Below are positions 7,645-17,073 of a DNA stretch of 36,047 nt, piece after piece. Numbering within the stretch: position 1 is the stretch's first letter; every line of letters begins with the position of its first letter. The stretch is taken from NCBI GenBank assembly GCA_029564935.1, contig JAKQPD010000196.1, positions 1 to 36,047 of the forward strand, given 5' to 3'. Origin of the DNA: Bacteroidota bacterium (GTDB taxonomy: Bacteria; Bacteroidota; Bacteroidia; Bacteroidales; VadinHA17). Under the pieces are notes generated by a model. It saw only the letters and a list, made by a program, of their open reading frames with translations, was not told the origin of the DNA and searched no databases. The translations under genes and the position numbers were made by a program.

Positions 7645-10098
7645 ATGAAGATCTCATATAACTGGCTAAAGGATTACCTCGATATAGATTTTGAACCCCG
7701 GAAATTATCAATTATCCTCACCGGTATCGGTCTGGAGGTTGAAGCCATGGAAGAATGGGAATCTGTTAAGGGTGGATTGAAAGGGGTTGTTATCGGAGAA
7801 GTACTTACATGCAAAAAACATCCTGATGCCGATAAGCTTACCGTCACAACCGTTAATATCGGCGCTTCCCAGCCATTGCAGATCATATGCGGGGCTCCAA
7901 ATGTCGCTCCCGGACAGAAAGTTCCTGTTGCCACCATCGGAACCCGGGTTTTTAAAGGTGAGGAAAGTATCGAAATAAAAAGATCAAAAATAAGAGGTGA
8001 ATTTTCAGAAGGAATGATCTGTGCCGAAGATGAACTGGGGCTTGGAACATTGCATGAAGGAATAATGGTGCTCGATGAAAATGCTGTACCGGGTACGCAT
8101 GCATCAGAATATTTCAATATTGTAAAAGATACCGTTTTTGAGATCGGACTCACGCCCAACAGGATCGACAGCGGATGCCATTTCGGTGTTGCAAGGGACC
8201 TTGCAGCTTATCTGAACATCAATGAAGGACTTACAGTCAAAGCAAAACTTCCTTCACTCGATAATTTCAAACCTGATAATAATGACAATCCATATGAGGT
8301 GCTAATAGAGAACTCTACTGACTGCCCAAGGTATACCGGTATAACTATAAGCGGTGTCAGTATCGGTGAATCGCCTGAATGGCTCAAAAACAAATTGAGA
8401 GCAATAGGGCTCAATCCCATAAATAACGTTGTCGATATCACCAATTATGTACAGCATGAAATCGGACAACCGCTACATGCTTTCGATGCCGACAGGATCG
8501 ACGGGAAAAAAGTGATCATCCGCAATCTTCCCGACAAATCGAAATTCATCACACTCGACGGGATGGAAAGAAGCCTATCTTCCAGAGATCTTATGATATG
8601 CAATGTAAGTGAAGGCATGTGCATCGCGGGTGTATTCGGAGGCATTAAATCGGGGGTTACTGCCACAACAAAAAACATCTTTCTTGAAAGTGCATATTTC
8701 AATCCTGTCACGATCAGGAAAACTGCCAGACGGCATTCCCTGAATACTGACGCTTCATTCAGGTTCGAACGTGGTGCTGATCCGGAAAGAACAGTATGGG
8801 CGCTAAAACGGGCCATTCTCCTGATGAGGGAAATAGCAGGAGGGAAAATATCATCGGATATTGTGGATATTTACCCGCGGGTAATAAAAAGAACACAAAT
8901 AAGTATCACCTACCATAATATTGCCAGGCTCATCGGGAAGAAGATTGAGCCTGAGACGATCAAAAAGATAACGGGTTTACTTGATATGAAAATACTGAAC
9001 GAGACCTCTGACGGGCTGGTTCTTGAGATCCCGTTATACAGGGTAGATGTACACCGCGAAGCTGATGTAATTGAAGAAATACTGAGGATTTACGGGTATA
9101 ATAATATTGAAATAGACGAGCATGTAAATTCAACGCTTTACTTTGCCGAAAAACCCGACAGGGAAAGGTTACAGAATATTATTTCCGATATGCTAACTGC
9201 CAACGGTTATTCTGAAATTATGTGCAATTCCCTGAATCCGGCATCATTCTATGATCCGGAAGTATTTGACAGGGATCAGCTTGTAATGCTTGCAAATCCG
9301 CTCAGTTCAGATCTAAATGCTTTGAGGCAGTCTCTTCTATTCGGAGGTCTCAGTTCTGTAGCCTGGAATATAAACCGTCAGAATACTGATCTGAAATTAT
9401 ATGAATTCGGTAACTGTTATTTTTACAGGAAAACAGGCAAATCCGTGCCTGCGGTTGACGATTTCTCGGAAAGGAAGTCCCTCGACATCTTCATCTCGGG
9501 TAACAGAGGTAAGCAGCGCTGGAACTATAAGACCACTCCTACCGATTTCTTTAATATTAAAGCAGCCACAGAAATGGTACTGACCAGGCTGGGACTGCAG
9601 GCCGATGACCTTCAATCAGGTGAAAGTCAAAGGAAATATTTCTCCGAATCAATAAGCTACCTGTCAGATGACAGGTTAATTGCCGAAACCGGCAAGATCT
9701 CAAAGCATTTTCTGGATACGTTCGATATCGACCAGGATGTATATTATGCACACATTGAATGGGATCTGCTTATTAAAATAGTTAAGAACCATAGTGTTTC
9801 ATACAGTGAACTTCCAAAGTATCCCTGGGTAAGAAGAGACCTCGCCCTGCTTCTCGATAAAGAGACAAAGTTCACACAGGTAAGGGAAATTGCATTCAGA
9901 ACAGAAAAGAACATTCTTAAAGATATCGATCTTTTTGATGTATATGAAAGTGATTCACTTGGTTTTAACAAGAAATCATATGCAGTCAGCTTCATTCTGA
10001 GGGATGACTTAAGAACACTTAACGACAAAACAATTGAAAAGACAGTTAATAATCTGATCAATGCTTTTAAAAAAGAGCTAAATGCAAGTATAAGGTGA
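7645..10098 (+). CDS. pheT: Phenylalanine-tRNA ligase beta subunit
   Basis: This 817-residue protein is of standard length for bacterial PheT and charges tRNA-Phe together with PheS (not in the window). In order it has an N-terminal B1 domain starting MKISYNWLKDYLDID, then an EMAP-like OB fold with GEVLTCKKHPDADKLTV and ICGAPNVAPGQKVPVA (about 39-150). The B3/B4 editing region follows with HAFDADRI and GVFGGIKSGV, then the B5 domain, the catalytic-like core, and a C-terminal FDX-ACB anticodon domain with KYPWVRRDLALLLD from about 720. Its stop codon overlaps the start of the macro-domain gene by one base. A hairpin-forming repeat and a 22-codon upstream ORF precede it. Confidence 0.97.
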   Translation: MKISYNWLKDYLDIDFEPRKLSIILTGIGLEVEAMEEWESVKGGLKGVVIGEVLTCKKHPDADKLTVTTVNIGASQPLQIICGAPNVAPGQKVPVATIGTRVFKGEESIEIKRSKIRGEFSEGMICAEDELGLGTLHEGIMVLDENAVPGTHASEYFNIVKDTVFEIGLTPNRIDSGCHFGVARDLAAYLNINEGLTVKAKLPSLDNFKPDNNDNPYEVLIENSTDCPRYTGITISGVSIGESPEWLKNKLRAIGLNPINNVVDITNYVQHEIGQPLHAFDADRIDGKKVIIRNLPDKSKFITLDGMERSLSSRDLMICNVSEGMCIAGVFGGIKSGVTATTKNIFLESAYFNPVTIRKTARRHSLNTDASFRFERGADPERTVWALKRAILLMREIAGGKISSDIVDIYPRVIKRTQISITYHNIARLIGKKIEPETIKKITGLLDMKILNETSDGLVLEIPLYRVDVHREADVIEEILRIYGYNNIEIDEHVNSTLYFAEKPDRERLQNIISDMLTANGYSEIMCNSLNPASFYDPEVFDRDQLVMLANPLSSDLNALRQSLLFGGLSSVAWNINRQNTDLKLYEFGNCYFYRKTGKSVPAVDDFSERKSLDIFISGNRGKQRWNYKTTPTDFFNIKAATEMVLTRLGLQADDLQSGESQRKYFSESISYLSDDRLIAETGKISKHFLDTFDIDQDVYYAHIEWDLLIKIVKNHSVSYSELPKYPWVRRDLALLLDKETKFTQVREIAFRTEKNILKDIDLFDVYESDSLGFNKKSYAVSFILRDDLRTLNDKTIEKTVNNLINAFKKELNASIR

Positions 10099-10619
10099 TG
10101 GAAAAAATTTGTAACGACAGAATCGAACTTATTAAAGGCGACATTACTACTCTTGATGTCGATGTGATAGTAAATGCAGCTAACAACTCACTTCTGGGAG
10201 GCGGAGGTGTCGATAGAGCTATTCATAAGGCAGCCGGACCGGATCTTTATTCAGAGTGTCTGGAACTGGATGGATGCAAAACGGGAGAAGCAAAAATTAC
10301 AAAAGGTTATAAACTGAAAGCCAGACATATAATTCACACTGTAGGTCCGGTATGGCATGGAGGGAAAAACAGCGAAACCGATCTCCTGGCTTCATGTTAC
10401 CAGTCGAGCCTTAAGCTGGCAAAAAAGAACAACCTGAAAACGATCGCATTTCCCGGTATATCCACAGGGATGTACGGATTTCCCAAAGATCTGGCTGCAT
10501 TGATCGCATATAACGAGTCAAAAAGATTTCTGAAGAATAATCCTGTTCCTGAGAAAGTAATCTTTGTAGCTTTCGACGATGAAAGCTATGAGATTTACCG
10601 GAAGCTTCTTAACCGATGA
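10098..10619 (+). CDS. Macro-domain ADP-ribose deacetylase (YmdB/O-acetyl-ADP-ribose deacetylase type)
   Basis: This 173-residue single macro domain carries the family signatures: VDVIVNAANNSLLGGGGVDRAIHKAAG (positions about 21-48) for ADP-ribose binding, HTVGPVWHGG, and FPGISTGMYGFP for the diphosphate loop. Such proteins remove acetyl from O-acetyl-ADP-ribose or ADP-ribose from acidic residues. The ATG at 10098 overlaps the pheT stop (TGATG), which decides this start over a GTG one codon upstream. Its own stop overlaps the next start (ATGA). The three genes therefore look translationally coupled, although their functions are not obviously related. Confidence 0.92.
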   Translation: MEKICNDRIELIKGDITTLDVDVIVNAANNSLLGGGGVDRAIHKAAGPDLYSECLELDGCKTGEAKITKGYKLKARHIIHTVGPVWHGGKNSETDLLASCYQSSLKLAKKNNLKTIAFPGISTGMYGFPKDLAALIAYNESKRFLKNNPVPEKVIFVAFDDESYEIYRKLLNR

Positions 10620-11488
10620 GCGGTCTCACGGGTTCAATAAAGAACTATCTTTCACTTGTCAGATTCAGTCATACTGTCTTTGCCATGCCATTTGCCCTGA
10701 TCGGGTTTACACTGGCCATAACCCGGGGCAATGAAGAATTCAGTATAAAGCTTCTATTATTGATTATATTATGCATGATATTTGCCCGTAATGCTGCAAT
10801 GGGATTCAACAGGATAGCCGATCAGCGTTACGATGCCCTCAATCCGAGGACCCGGAACAGGGAAATACCTTCAGGGAAGATCAGCATGAAAGCTGCAATT
10901 ATATTTGTTGTTGTTAATTCGCTGTTATTCATTATCACCACAGGTTTTATCAACTGGCTGACTCTCGGACTTGCGCCTGTTGCACTGGCTGTCATTCTGG
11001 GATACAGCCTGACGAAACGTATAACCTCACTGTGTCATTTCATCCTGGGGCTTGGGCTCAGCCTTGCGCCTGTCGGAGCATATATTTCTGTAACGGGGCA
11101 GTTTGCCCTTCTTCCGGTAATATATTCACTTATTGTACTTACCTGGGTAAGCGGATTCGATATTATCTATTCCCTTATGGACGATTCATTTGACAGGGAA
11201 AACAACCTCTTTTCAATACCTGCTGCGGCAGGTTTACGCCGGGCAATACTAATATCAGTCATCATTCATATTATAACATTCCTGCTGGTCATTGTTGCAG
11301 GTATTCTGGGAAGTGGAGGAATCCTGTTCTGGACAGGTTCGGTTATCTTCATTTCACTTCTGATATACCAGCATCTCATTGTCAGACCTGATGACCTGAG
11401 CAGGGTCAACCTGGCTTTCGGAACTACAAATGGTATTGCAAGTATTCTGTTTGCAGTTTTTGTAATCTGTGACCTTATTTTTTTCTGA
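10616..11488 (+). CDS. mqnP: UbiA-family prenyltransferase, MqnP-like (menaquinone via futalosine)
   Basis: This 290-residue integral membrane protein has about eight hydrophobic segments. It carries the two aspartate-rich prenyl-diphosphate motifs of the UbiA superfamily: NRIADQRYD (65-73), followed by NPRTRNREIPSGKIS, and IIYSLMDDSFDRENNLFSIP around 185-200. The NPRT-NR-IPSGKIS and D-FDR-LFSIP forms match the 'ubiA_other' group now assigned to MqnP of the futalosine pathway for menaquinone rather than ubiquinone synthesis. The assignment to MqnP rests on recalled motifs; other mqn genes are not in the window. It overlaps the preceding gene by four bases (ATGA), so it is likely part of one transcript with pheT. 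Confidence 0.85.
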   Translation: MSGLTGSIKNYLSLVRFSHTVFAMPFALIGFTLAITRGNEEFSIKLLLLIILCMIFARNAAMGFNRIADQRYDALNPRTRNREIPSGKISMKAAIIFVVVNSLLFIITTGFINWLTLGLAPVALAVILGYSLTKRITSLCHFILGLGLSLAPVGAYISVTGQFALLPVIYSLIVLTWVSGFDIIYSLMDDSFDRENNLFSIPAAAGLRRAILISVIIHIITFLLVIVAGILGSGGILFWTGSVIFISLLIYQHLIVRPDDLSRVNLAFGTTNGIASILFAVFVICDLIFF

Positions 11489-11567
11489 TTTTTTTTCCTT
11501 TTAATAATCTAATTGGATTTTTTCATATACTTGTCAAATATTAACCCGGAAAGTAATTAGATATCCT

Positions 11568-12689
11568 ATGGGTGACGTGATTGTTAAAGAGGTTATTACG
11601 AAAAAAGACCTCAGGCAGTTCATTTACCTTCCAGAAAAGGTACACAAAGATGACCCCAACTGGCTCCCTCCTTTATATATAGATGAATGGGAACTGTTTG
11701 ACAAAAAGAAAAACAAATCATACCAGTATGCCGATACTGCTTTGTACCTCGCATTCCGGGGAAAGAAACCTGTGGGCAGGATTATGGGGATCATAAACAG
11801 GAGGTATAATGAGCTCCATAAGGAATATCACGGCAGGTTTTGTTTCATGGAATGCTATGAAGATCACGAAGTTTTTCATGCCCTTATTTCGAAAGTCGAA
11901 GAATGGGCCCGGCAGAACGGAATGGTCGGTCTTGTCGGTCCTCTGGGATTTTCCGATAAGGATCCCCAGGGATTCCAGATCGAAGGATTTGAATATCCGA
12001 AATTCATTGTTGCGGCAACCAATCTGCCATACATGCCGCAGTTTATGGAACGTGAGGGCTTCGAAAAAAAGGTTGATCTTGTAAACTATAAGGTAAAAAT
12101 CCCTGAAAAACTGCCTGAAATTTACAGAAAAGTACTTTCGAGGGTTGCAAATAACAAAGAGTTTAAAATTCTCGAGTTTACATTAAAAAAGGAACTCAGG
12201 CCATATATTCTTCCTGCCCTGGACCTTATGAATGAATCGTTTCAGGAGATCTATGGTTTTGTTCCGCTTACTGACAGGGAAAAGAAAGAACTGGCCGACC
12301 GCTATATGATGATAATTGATCCCAGATTTGTTAAGCTGGTTGAGGCCAGGGGAGAAATTGTGGGATTTGCCGTGGGCATTCCTGATATGAGTCCCGGGAT
12401 TCAGGCTGCAAGGGGGAGAATGTTCCCGTTCGGATTTCTGAAAGTACTGGGTGAGGCAAAAAGGACAAAGAATCTTCTGATGATGCTGGGTGGTGTCAGG
12501 AAATCCTTCAGGGGCCAGGGGATAGATGTCCTCATGGCAGTAAAGATCCTTGAATCGAGCATCAAATCACAAATAGAAACGATTGATGTTCACCTTGTTC
12601 TTGAGACCAACACCCGGATGCGTGCCGAATGTGAGCGGGTAGACGGCCGGATCCTTAAAAAATGGCGGATATATCAAAAGCCCCTTTAG
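11568..12689 (+). CDS. GNAT-like N-acetyltransferase family protein, Bacteroidota type
   Basis: This 373-residue protein begins VIVKEVITKKDLRQFIYLPE and contains DDPNWLPPLYIDEWE-like and PVGRIMGIINRRYN sequences. A GNAT-like acyl-CoA region follows around residues 255-340, with GFAVGIPDMSPGIQAARG and RKSFRGQGIDVLM, where RGQG is a reduced form of the Q/RxxGxG/A pyrophosphate loop. I recognise this as a widespread but uncharacterised Bacteroidota family; the substrate is unknown. It is 79 bases downstream of the prenyltransferase gene and probably has its own promoter. Its stop overlaps the stop of the convergent DUF3078 gene. Confidence 0.8.
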   Translation: MGDVIVKEVITKKDLRQFIYLPEKVHKDDPNWLPPLYIDEWELFDKKKNKSYQYADTALYLAFRGKKPVGRIMGIINRRYNELHKEYHGRFCFMECYEDHEVFHALISKVEEWARQNGMVGLVGPLGFSDKDPQGFQIEGFEYPKFIVAATNLPYMPQFMEREGFEKKVDLVNYKVKIPEKLPEIYRKVLSRVANNKEFKILEFTLKKELRPYILPALDLMNESFQEIYGFVPLTDREKKELADRYMMIIDPRFVKLVEARGEIVGFAVGIPDMSPGIQAARGRMFPFGFLKVLGEAKRTKNLLMMLGGVRKSFRGQGIDVLMAVKILESSIKSQIETIDVHLVLETNTRMRAECERVDGRILKKWRIYQKPL

Positions 12690-14497
12690 AACCTGAAAAT
12701 AAAAGAAAATCCAAGCAATTCCTTGAACTGTATCCGGGCAGTTTTCTTAATCTGATTATCATCTCCCATCACAGGCTTATTATCCTTGTCATAAGTCGGG
12801 GTTTTTGTATCATCATCGAAGATAAGATGTGTATTTAATCTTACATCGGTGAACCAGTTCAGTTTTGCAGTAACAATCATTTCCCAGTCAATATCTATGT
12901 TCTGAGGATTATTAATATAATTTGTAAAAAGCTGCAACCTGTTAGTTACCACCACAGTTGAATTGGGTTTGTAAACATTGCTTATCATAAAGCTGGCTCC
13001 GAATTCATTCTTCGATCTTCTGTCGGCTGCAATACCATATTTTGTCTGGTCGATAGATTTATCCGGCACATATGTACCTTTATATGATACAGGGGAGAAG
13101 TTTATTGAAGTGTTCTTATCCGGCTTATAATCCAGTCCTGCTCCCACTGTGAGTATTCCCGGGTTCATGAACCTTGATACCGCCACAGAATCGTTCGGAT
13201 AGTTATATCCTTTTGCTATCTGGGTTTTAAAGAGCAGGATACCGCTGAAATCAAATTTCCCGAATGCTTTGTGATTTATCTTTGAATTTGTTTCAAGCAG
13301 ATCGAGGTTTTTCCTTACACCTTTATCACCCGTGGCGATGAGACCGTATTTGATCCTGCCAAAATGATTTGAGGTAATATTGTATGGTTTGTTTGTATAA
13401 TCAGCATACCCTGTTATATCGATTGATGTGGCAATATTACTTTCTCCCCCTTTCACCCAGTTTGTAAGGGAAGCCTGGTTAAGAGCAAAGGCTGCTTCAG
13501 AATGATATTTCCAGCGCTGGGGTTTGGTGATTATCCTCTTGACATCCAGAAGCTTTGACTTATCCACCTCCTGAACCTCAATCCTTGCAGCCGAGTTATA
13601 CCCCTGTCTGACAGGTCTTGAAAAACTTATCCCGTTCTCAAGGTAAAGTCCTATTGTGTTCCGGCCCTGGGAACCGATCCAGACTGTAACAGAATCCTCA
13701 AGGTCGGTCCTCAGCCAGTATCTGTGCATCATACCGGAGCGTGAATTTAACCGGACAGGCGTAACAACATTGCCCAGTCCTGTAAAATATATTATACTGG
13801 AGTCACGGGCCAGTACATAACTCATCAGGGAAGAAATTGCAGCTTTTATTGAATCGCTCTGGAAAGGAGCATCATAATACGTGAAAGGGAATCCGGGTCT
13901 GTCGGAAGTCACCTCCTTTAGCGTGTCGGCGACTACATATACCACAGTGTCTTTCAGACTGACTGACGGAAGTGCCGGAGATACTTTCGCGGGCAATATC
14001 AGGTCAGAAATTCCTGTGGTATCAGCCGGGATTACAGCCAGTGCCGAATCTGACACTGCAAGTGTATCCACTGGTACCGGTGAAACAGGCGGAGTAATAA
14101 CCGGTATTTTAAATTTCACCGTATCCCATATATAGAATTTATCCCATGCTACATCCAGGGAATCGAAAGGATATTTCTTTATAAAGATCTCTGCTGAGTC
14201 AAACGGGGGATTGGATGCTTTAAAAACAAGTTGTCTTATTGCAAGTCTCAGAGGATCATCAATATCTTTCCAGTATTTCGGAAGGGTTCTGTTCTGAAGG
14301 AATCTGACAGCATCATCAACCGACAGAGTAATTTCCGGCTTCTTTTTTTGTTCCTGGAACGTTACTCCGGTCTTCCTCAGGGAATCGATCGGTGCTAAAC
14401 GGATAGTGTCTGACTCGATTTTATCCTGAGAATGTGCTGAAAAACTAAAAGTTGCAAAGATTAAAATAAAATAATACGTGAATTTACTGATATTCAT
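12686..14497 (-). CDS. DUF3078 outer-membrane protein
   Basis: This 603-residue exported protein starts at the ATG at 14497, chosen because it begins directly with a signal peptide (NISKFTYYFILIFATFSFSA); an upstream ATG at 14539 would add 14 polar residues. After a Pro/Val/Thr-rich linker region (about 140-200), the part from about 330 contains KYHSEAAFALNQASLTNWVKGGESN, the hallmark of DUF3078, followed by repeated amphipathic strands. The last residues are GFSFIFRF, with terminal Phe as in outer-membrane barrels. The function of the family is unknown. The gene ends four bases inside the convergent GNAT-like gene, so stop codons overlap and there is no space for a separate terminator. Confidence 0.88.
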   Translation of the reverse strand: MNISKFTYYFILIFATFSFSAHSQDKIESDTIRLAPIDSLRKTGVTFQEQKKKPEITLSVDDAVRFLQNRTLPKYWKDIDDPLRLAIRQLVFKASNPPFDSAEIFIKKYPFDSLDVAWDKFYIWDTVKFKIPVITPPVSPVPVDTLAVSDSALAVIPADTTGISDLILPAKVSPALPSVSLKDTVVYVVADTLKEVTSDRPGFPFTYYDAPFQSDSIKAAISSLMSYVLARDSSIIYFTGLGNVVTPVRLNSRSGMMHRYWLRTDLEDSVTVWIGSQGRNTIGLYLENGISFSRPVRQGYNSAARIEVQEVDKSKLLDVKRIITKPQRWKYHSEAAFALNQASLTNWVKGGESNIATSIDITGYADYTNKPYNITSNHFGRIKYGLIATGDKGVRKNLDLLETNSKINHKAFGKFDFSGILLFKTQIAKGYNYPNDSVAVSRFMNPGILTVGAGLDYKPDKNTSINFSPVSYKGTYVPDKSIDQTKYGIAADRRSKNEFGASFMISNVYKPNSTVVVTNRLQLFTNYINNPQNIDIDWEMIVTAKLNWFTDVRLNTHLIFDDDTKTPTYDKDNKPVMGDDNQIKKTARIQFKELLGFSFIFRF

Positions 14498-14765
14498 TAT
14501 GTCTTGTTTTCTTATTGTTTGATACTTTGAATATATCACAAAATATTTATAATTTTACCTTTCAATATCATTATCAGATGGATTTTTCTTATAACGTCAA
14601 ATTACAGTTCCGGTATCTGCCTGATAGATTAGAACGGTAATCCGGGCGGTTATATTTTATAAGGGAATTCCTCATAATTATATAAAATCCAATAGCTGCG
14701 GCAAGGGATAAAAATTTACATCCCTACGGTTGAGTACCATTTTGTCCGGATTAGACGTAGTTATT

Positions 14766-16142
14766 ATGAAGTTACCAACATTTGAGCCTTATAAAATAAA
14801 GATGACTGAGCCTGTTTATACAAGCTCGCGTGAGGAGAGGGAAAAATGGATCAGGGATGCTTCATTCAATGTATTCAATCTGAAATCAGAACAGGTAATA
14901 ATTGATCTTCTGACCGATACCGGTACAGGAGCTATGAGTGACAGGCAATGGTCGGCTATGCTGACGGGAGATGAAAGCTTTGCAGGATCATCATCATATC
15001 AGAATCTTACTAAGGTTGTCACAGGGATGACAGGATTTCCGTGGGTTATTCCTGCACATCAGGGCCGGGCAGCAGAGAATATTTTATTTTCAACTCTTAT
15101 AAAGGAAGGTGATATTGTTCCGGGGAACCTGCTTTTTGATACTCTTACAGGGCAAATTGAATTCAGAAAGGCTATTCCTGTCGACTGCACAATTAAGGAG
15201 GCCAACGACCTATACAGCTGGTTTCCTTTTAAAGGGAACCTTAATCTTGCCAAGCTGGATGATATTATAAGGAATAATCCGCTGGAAAAAATATCCTGTA
15301 TAATAATTTCTATAACCAACAATTCAGCCGGGGGTCAGCCGGTCAGCATGGAGAATCTGCGCGGGGTCCGGGGTATTGCTGATAAATATGGTATAAAAGT
15401 ATTCCTCGATGCGGCAAGATTTGCTGAAAATGCATTCTTCATCAAAAGCAGGGAAACAGGTTATGCCGAAAAAAGCATCAGGGAGATCGCCTTTGAAATG
15501 TTTTCATATGCCGACGGGATGATGATGAGTGCAAAAGAAGATGCCCTTGTCAATACCGGAGGATTCACTGCTTACCGCGATGAGGAGCTTTTCCGTAAAG
15601 CAAGCGGATTCAATATAATTTATGAAGGATTTACAACAGGCGGCGGTATGTCGGGAAGGGATATGAATGCCATGGCAACCGGATTAACCGAAGCGATTGA
15701 TCCGGAATATCTTAAAGCCAGGATGAACCAGATTTCATTTCTGGGATCAAAACTTATGGAATATGGTATCCCCGTAATAGAGCCATTTGGAGGCCATGCT
15801 GTATATATCGATGCAGAAAGATTTCTGCCCATGGTGCCAAAGGAAGAGTTCCCGGCCCAGGTCCTTGTATGCGAAATTTATATTGAGGGCGGTGTAAGAG
15901 TCAGCGAAGTTGGAACACTGATGGCTAACAGGAACCCTGTGACCCGTGAAAACAGATATCCTTTGAATGAATTTGTCAGACTGGCAGTTCCACGAAGAGT
16001 ATATTCCGATAACCATATGGCATACGTCGCCGCAGTTGTCAAGAATGTTTTCAACAGGAAAGGAAATATAAATAAAGGATACCGGATCAAAAAGGAAGAG
16101 CCTATACTTCGTCAGTTCACTCTTGAACTTGAAGCCATCTGA
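14766..16142 (+). CDS. Tryptophanase/tyrosine phenol-lyase homologue lacking the PLP lysine
   Basis: This 458-residue protein covers the whole length of the aromatic beta-eliminating lyases. Start: the ATG at 14766 gives MKLPTFEPYK, which aligns with the family N-terminus; a TTG 12 codons upstream is less likely. Family landmarks present are VIIDLLTDTGTGAMSD, HQGRAAEN (R101), LLFDTLTG, NNSAGGQPVS and DAARFAENAFFIK (D215, R218). The PLP-lysine motif, MSGKKD in tyrosine phenol-lyase, reads MSAKEDALVNTGG: the Schiff-base lysine position is E258. The active-site tyrosine of the GDEAYAGS motif is also replaced (GDESFAGS, F72). The residue matching TPL Arg381 is Val, as in tryptophanases where it is Ile. 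Losing both catalytic residues suggests a non-PLP or repurposed protein. It precedes yicC by 55 bases. Confidence 0.85.
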   Translation: MKLPTFEPYKIKMTEPVYTSSREEREKWIRDASFNVFNLKSEQVIIDLLTDTGTGAMSDRQWSAMLTGDESFAGSSSYQNLTKVVTGMTGFPWVIPAHQGRAAENILFSTLIKEGDIVPGNLLFDTLTGQIEFRKAIPVDCTIKEANDLYSWFPFKGNLNLAKLDDIIRNNPLEKISCIIISITNNSAGGQPVSMENLRGVRGIADKYGIKVFLDAARFAENAFFIKSRETGYAEKSIREIAFEMFSYADGMMMSAKEDALVNTGGFTAYRDEELFRKASGFNIIYEGFTTGGGMSGRDMNAMATGLTEAIDPEYLKARMNQISFLGSKLMEYGIPVIEPFGGHAVYIDAERFLPMVPKEEFPAQVLVCEIYIEGGVRVSEVGTLMANRNPVTRENRYPLNEFVRLAVPRRVYSDNHMAYVAAVVKNVFNRKGNINKGYRIKKEEPILRQFTLELEAI

Positions 16143-16197
16143 TCAGAATTAATTACCTTTTTCGTATTTTTAGAAAATTAAATCAATCCTGCCGGTA

Positions 16198-17073
16198 ATG
16201 ATAAAATCCATGACAGGTTACGGAAAATCCGTAGCCGAAACCCCTCAGAAAAAAATAACTGTCGAGATAAAGTCACTGAACTCTAAACAGTTCGATCTGA
16301 ATTCCCGGCTGCCCTGGCTTTATCGGGAAAAGGAATCAGAGATCAGAAACCTTGTAAGCCAGAGACTCGACAGGGGTAAAATTGACCTGAATATCTCCTT
16401 TGATTCAATGGAAGCTGAAATAATACCTTCAATAAATAAAGCTGTTGTAAAGAACTATTACAGCCAGATCAGAGAGATTGCAGGGGAGCTTGGGATTGAG
16501 TCCGACGGAGAAATCCTTTCAACAATACTTAAATTTCCCGATGCACTCAGGACAGAGAAACCCGAACTTCAGGAGGAGGAATGGAACATTGTAATTGAAA
16601 AACTTAATGAATCAATTGATCAGCTCGACAATTACAGGAGCGAAGAAGGTAAATCTATAGAATCGGATCTCAGATCATGTATTGAAAGGATAACCGGATT
16701 TCTTGGCGATATAAAGAACTTTGAAGGAGAAAGGATTGTAAGGATCAGGGAAAAGCTTAATTCTTCTCTTCTTGATAACCTGACAAGGGAGAATATCGAT
16801 CAGAACAGGTTTGAACAGGAGCTTATATTCTATCTCGAAAAGCTCGATATAAATGAAGAAAAGGTAAGGTTAAAAAATCATTGTGACTATTTCATCGAGA
16901 AGATCGCTTCACTCCCGCCTAACGGAAAGATCCTTAATTTTATCACACAGGAGATAGGACGGGAAATAAATACAATAGGCTCAAAAGCCAATGATGCATC
17001 TATACAAAAACTTGTTGTAATGATGAAGGACGACCTTGAAAAAATTAAAGAGCAAACCCTTAATGTGCTATGA
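16198..17073 (+). CDS. yicC: YicC-family endoribonuclease/stress-induced protein
   Basis: This 291-residue protein starts with IKSMTGYGKS, the diagnostic N-terminus of the YicC family. It ends with NDASIQKLVVMMKDDLEKIKEQ, the equally conserved C-terminal helix that contains the conserved Lys-Glu residues. The E. coli member acts as an endoribonuclease. Residues 90-200 form a charged helical middle region. The stop overlaps the guanylate kinase start by four bases (ATGA), a pairing of yicC with gmk that is conserved in many bacteria and supports both calls. Confidence 0.93.
   Translation: MIKSMTGYGKSVAETPQKKITVEIKSLNSKQFDLNSRLPWLYREKESEIRNLVSQRLDRGKIDLNISFDSMEAEIIPSINKAVVKNYYSQIREIAGELGIESDGEILSTILKFPDALRTEKPELQEEEWNIVIEKLNESIDQLDNYRSEEGKSIESDLRSCIERITGFLGDIKNFEGERIVRIREKLNSSLLDNLTRENIDQNRFEQELIFYLEKLDINEEKVRLKNHCDYFIEKIASLPPNGKILNFITQEIGREINTIGSKANDASIQKLVVMMKDDLEKIKEQTLNVL

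Noticed and set aside
14578-14640. A 20-codon ORF with FSYN and FRYL before the tryptophanase-like gene at 14766, considered as a second aromatic leader peptide.
   Set aside because: No terminator with a T run and no TAnnTTTG promoter lies between it and the gene. The nearby AGGGAT/ATCCCT hairpin (14704-14725) has no T run.
14651-14688. ATTTTATA/TATAAAAT inverted repeat around GGAATTCC as an operator for the divergent DUF3078 and lyase-like genes.
   Set aside because: AT-only arms with non-coincident centres are expected often in AT-rich intergenic DNA; no other support.
14730-14765. TTG start adding 12 residues to the tryptophanase-like protein.
   Set aside because: The ATG at 14766 gives a protein that aligns with the family N-terminus, and no ribosome-binding site supports the TTG.
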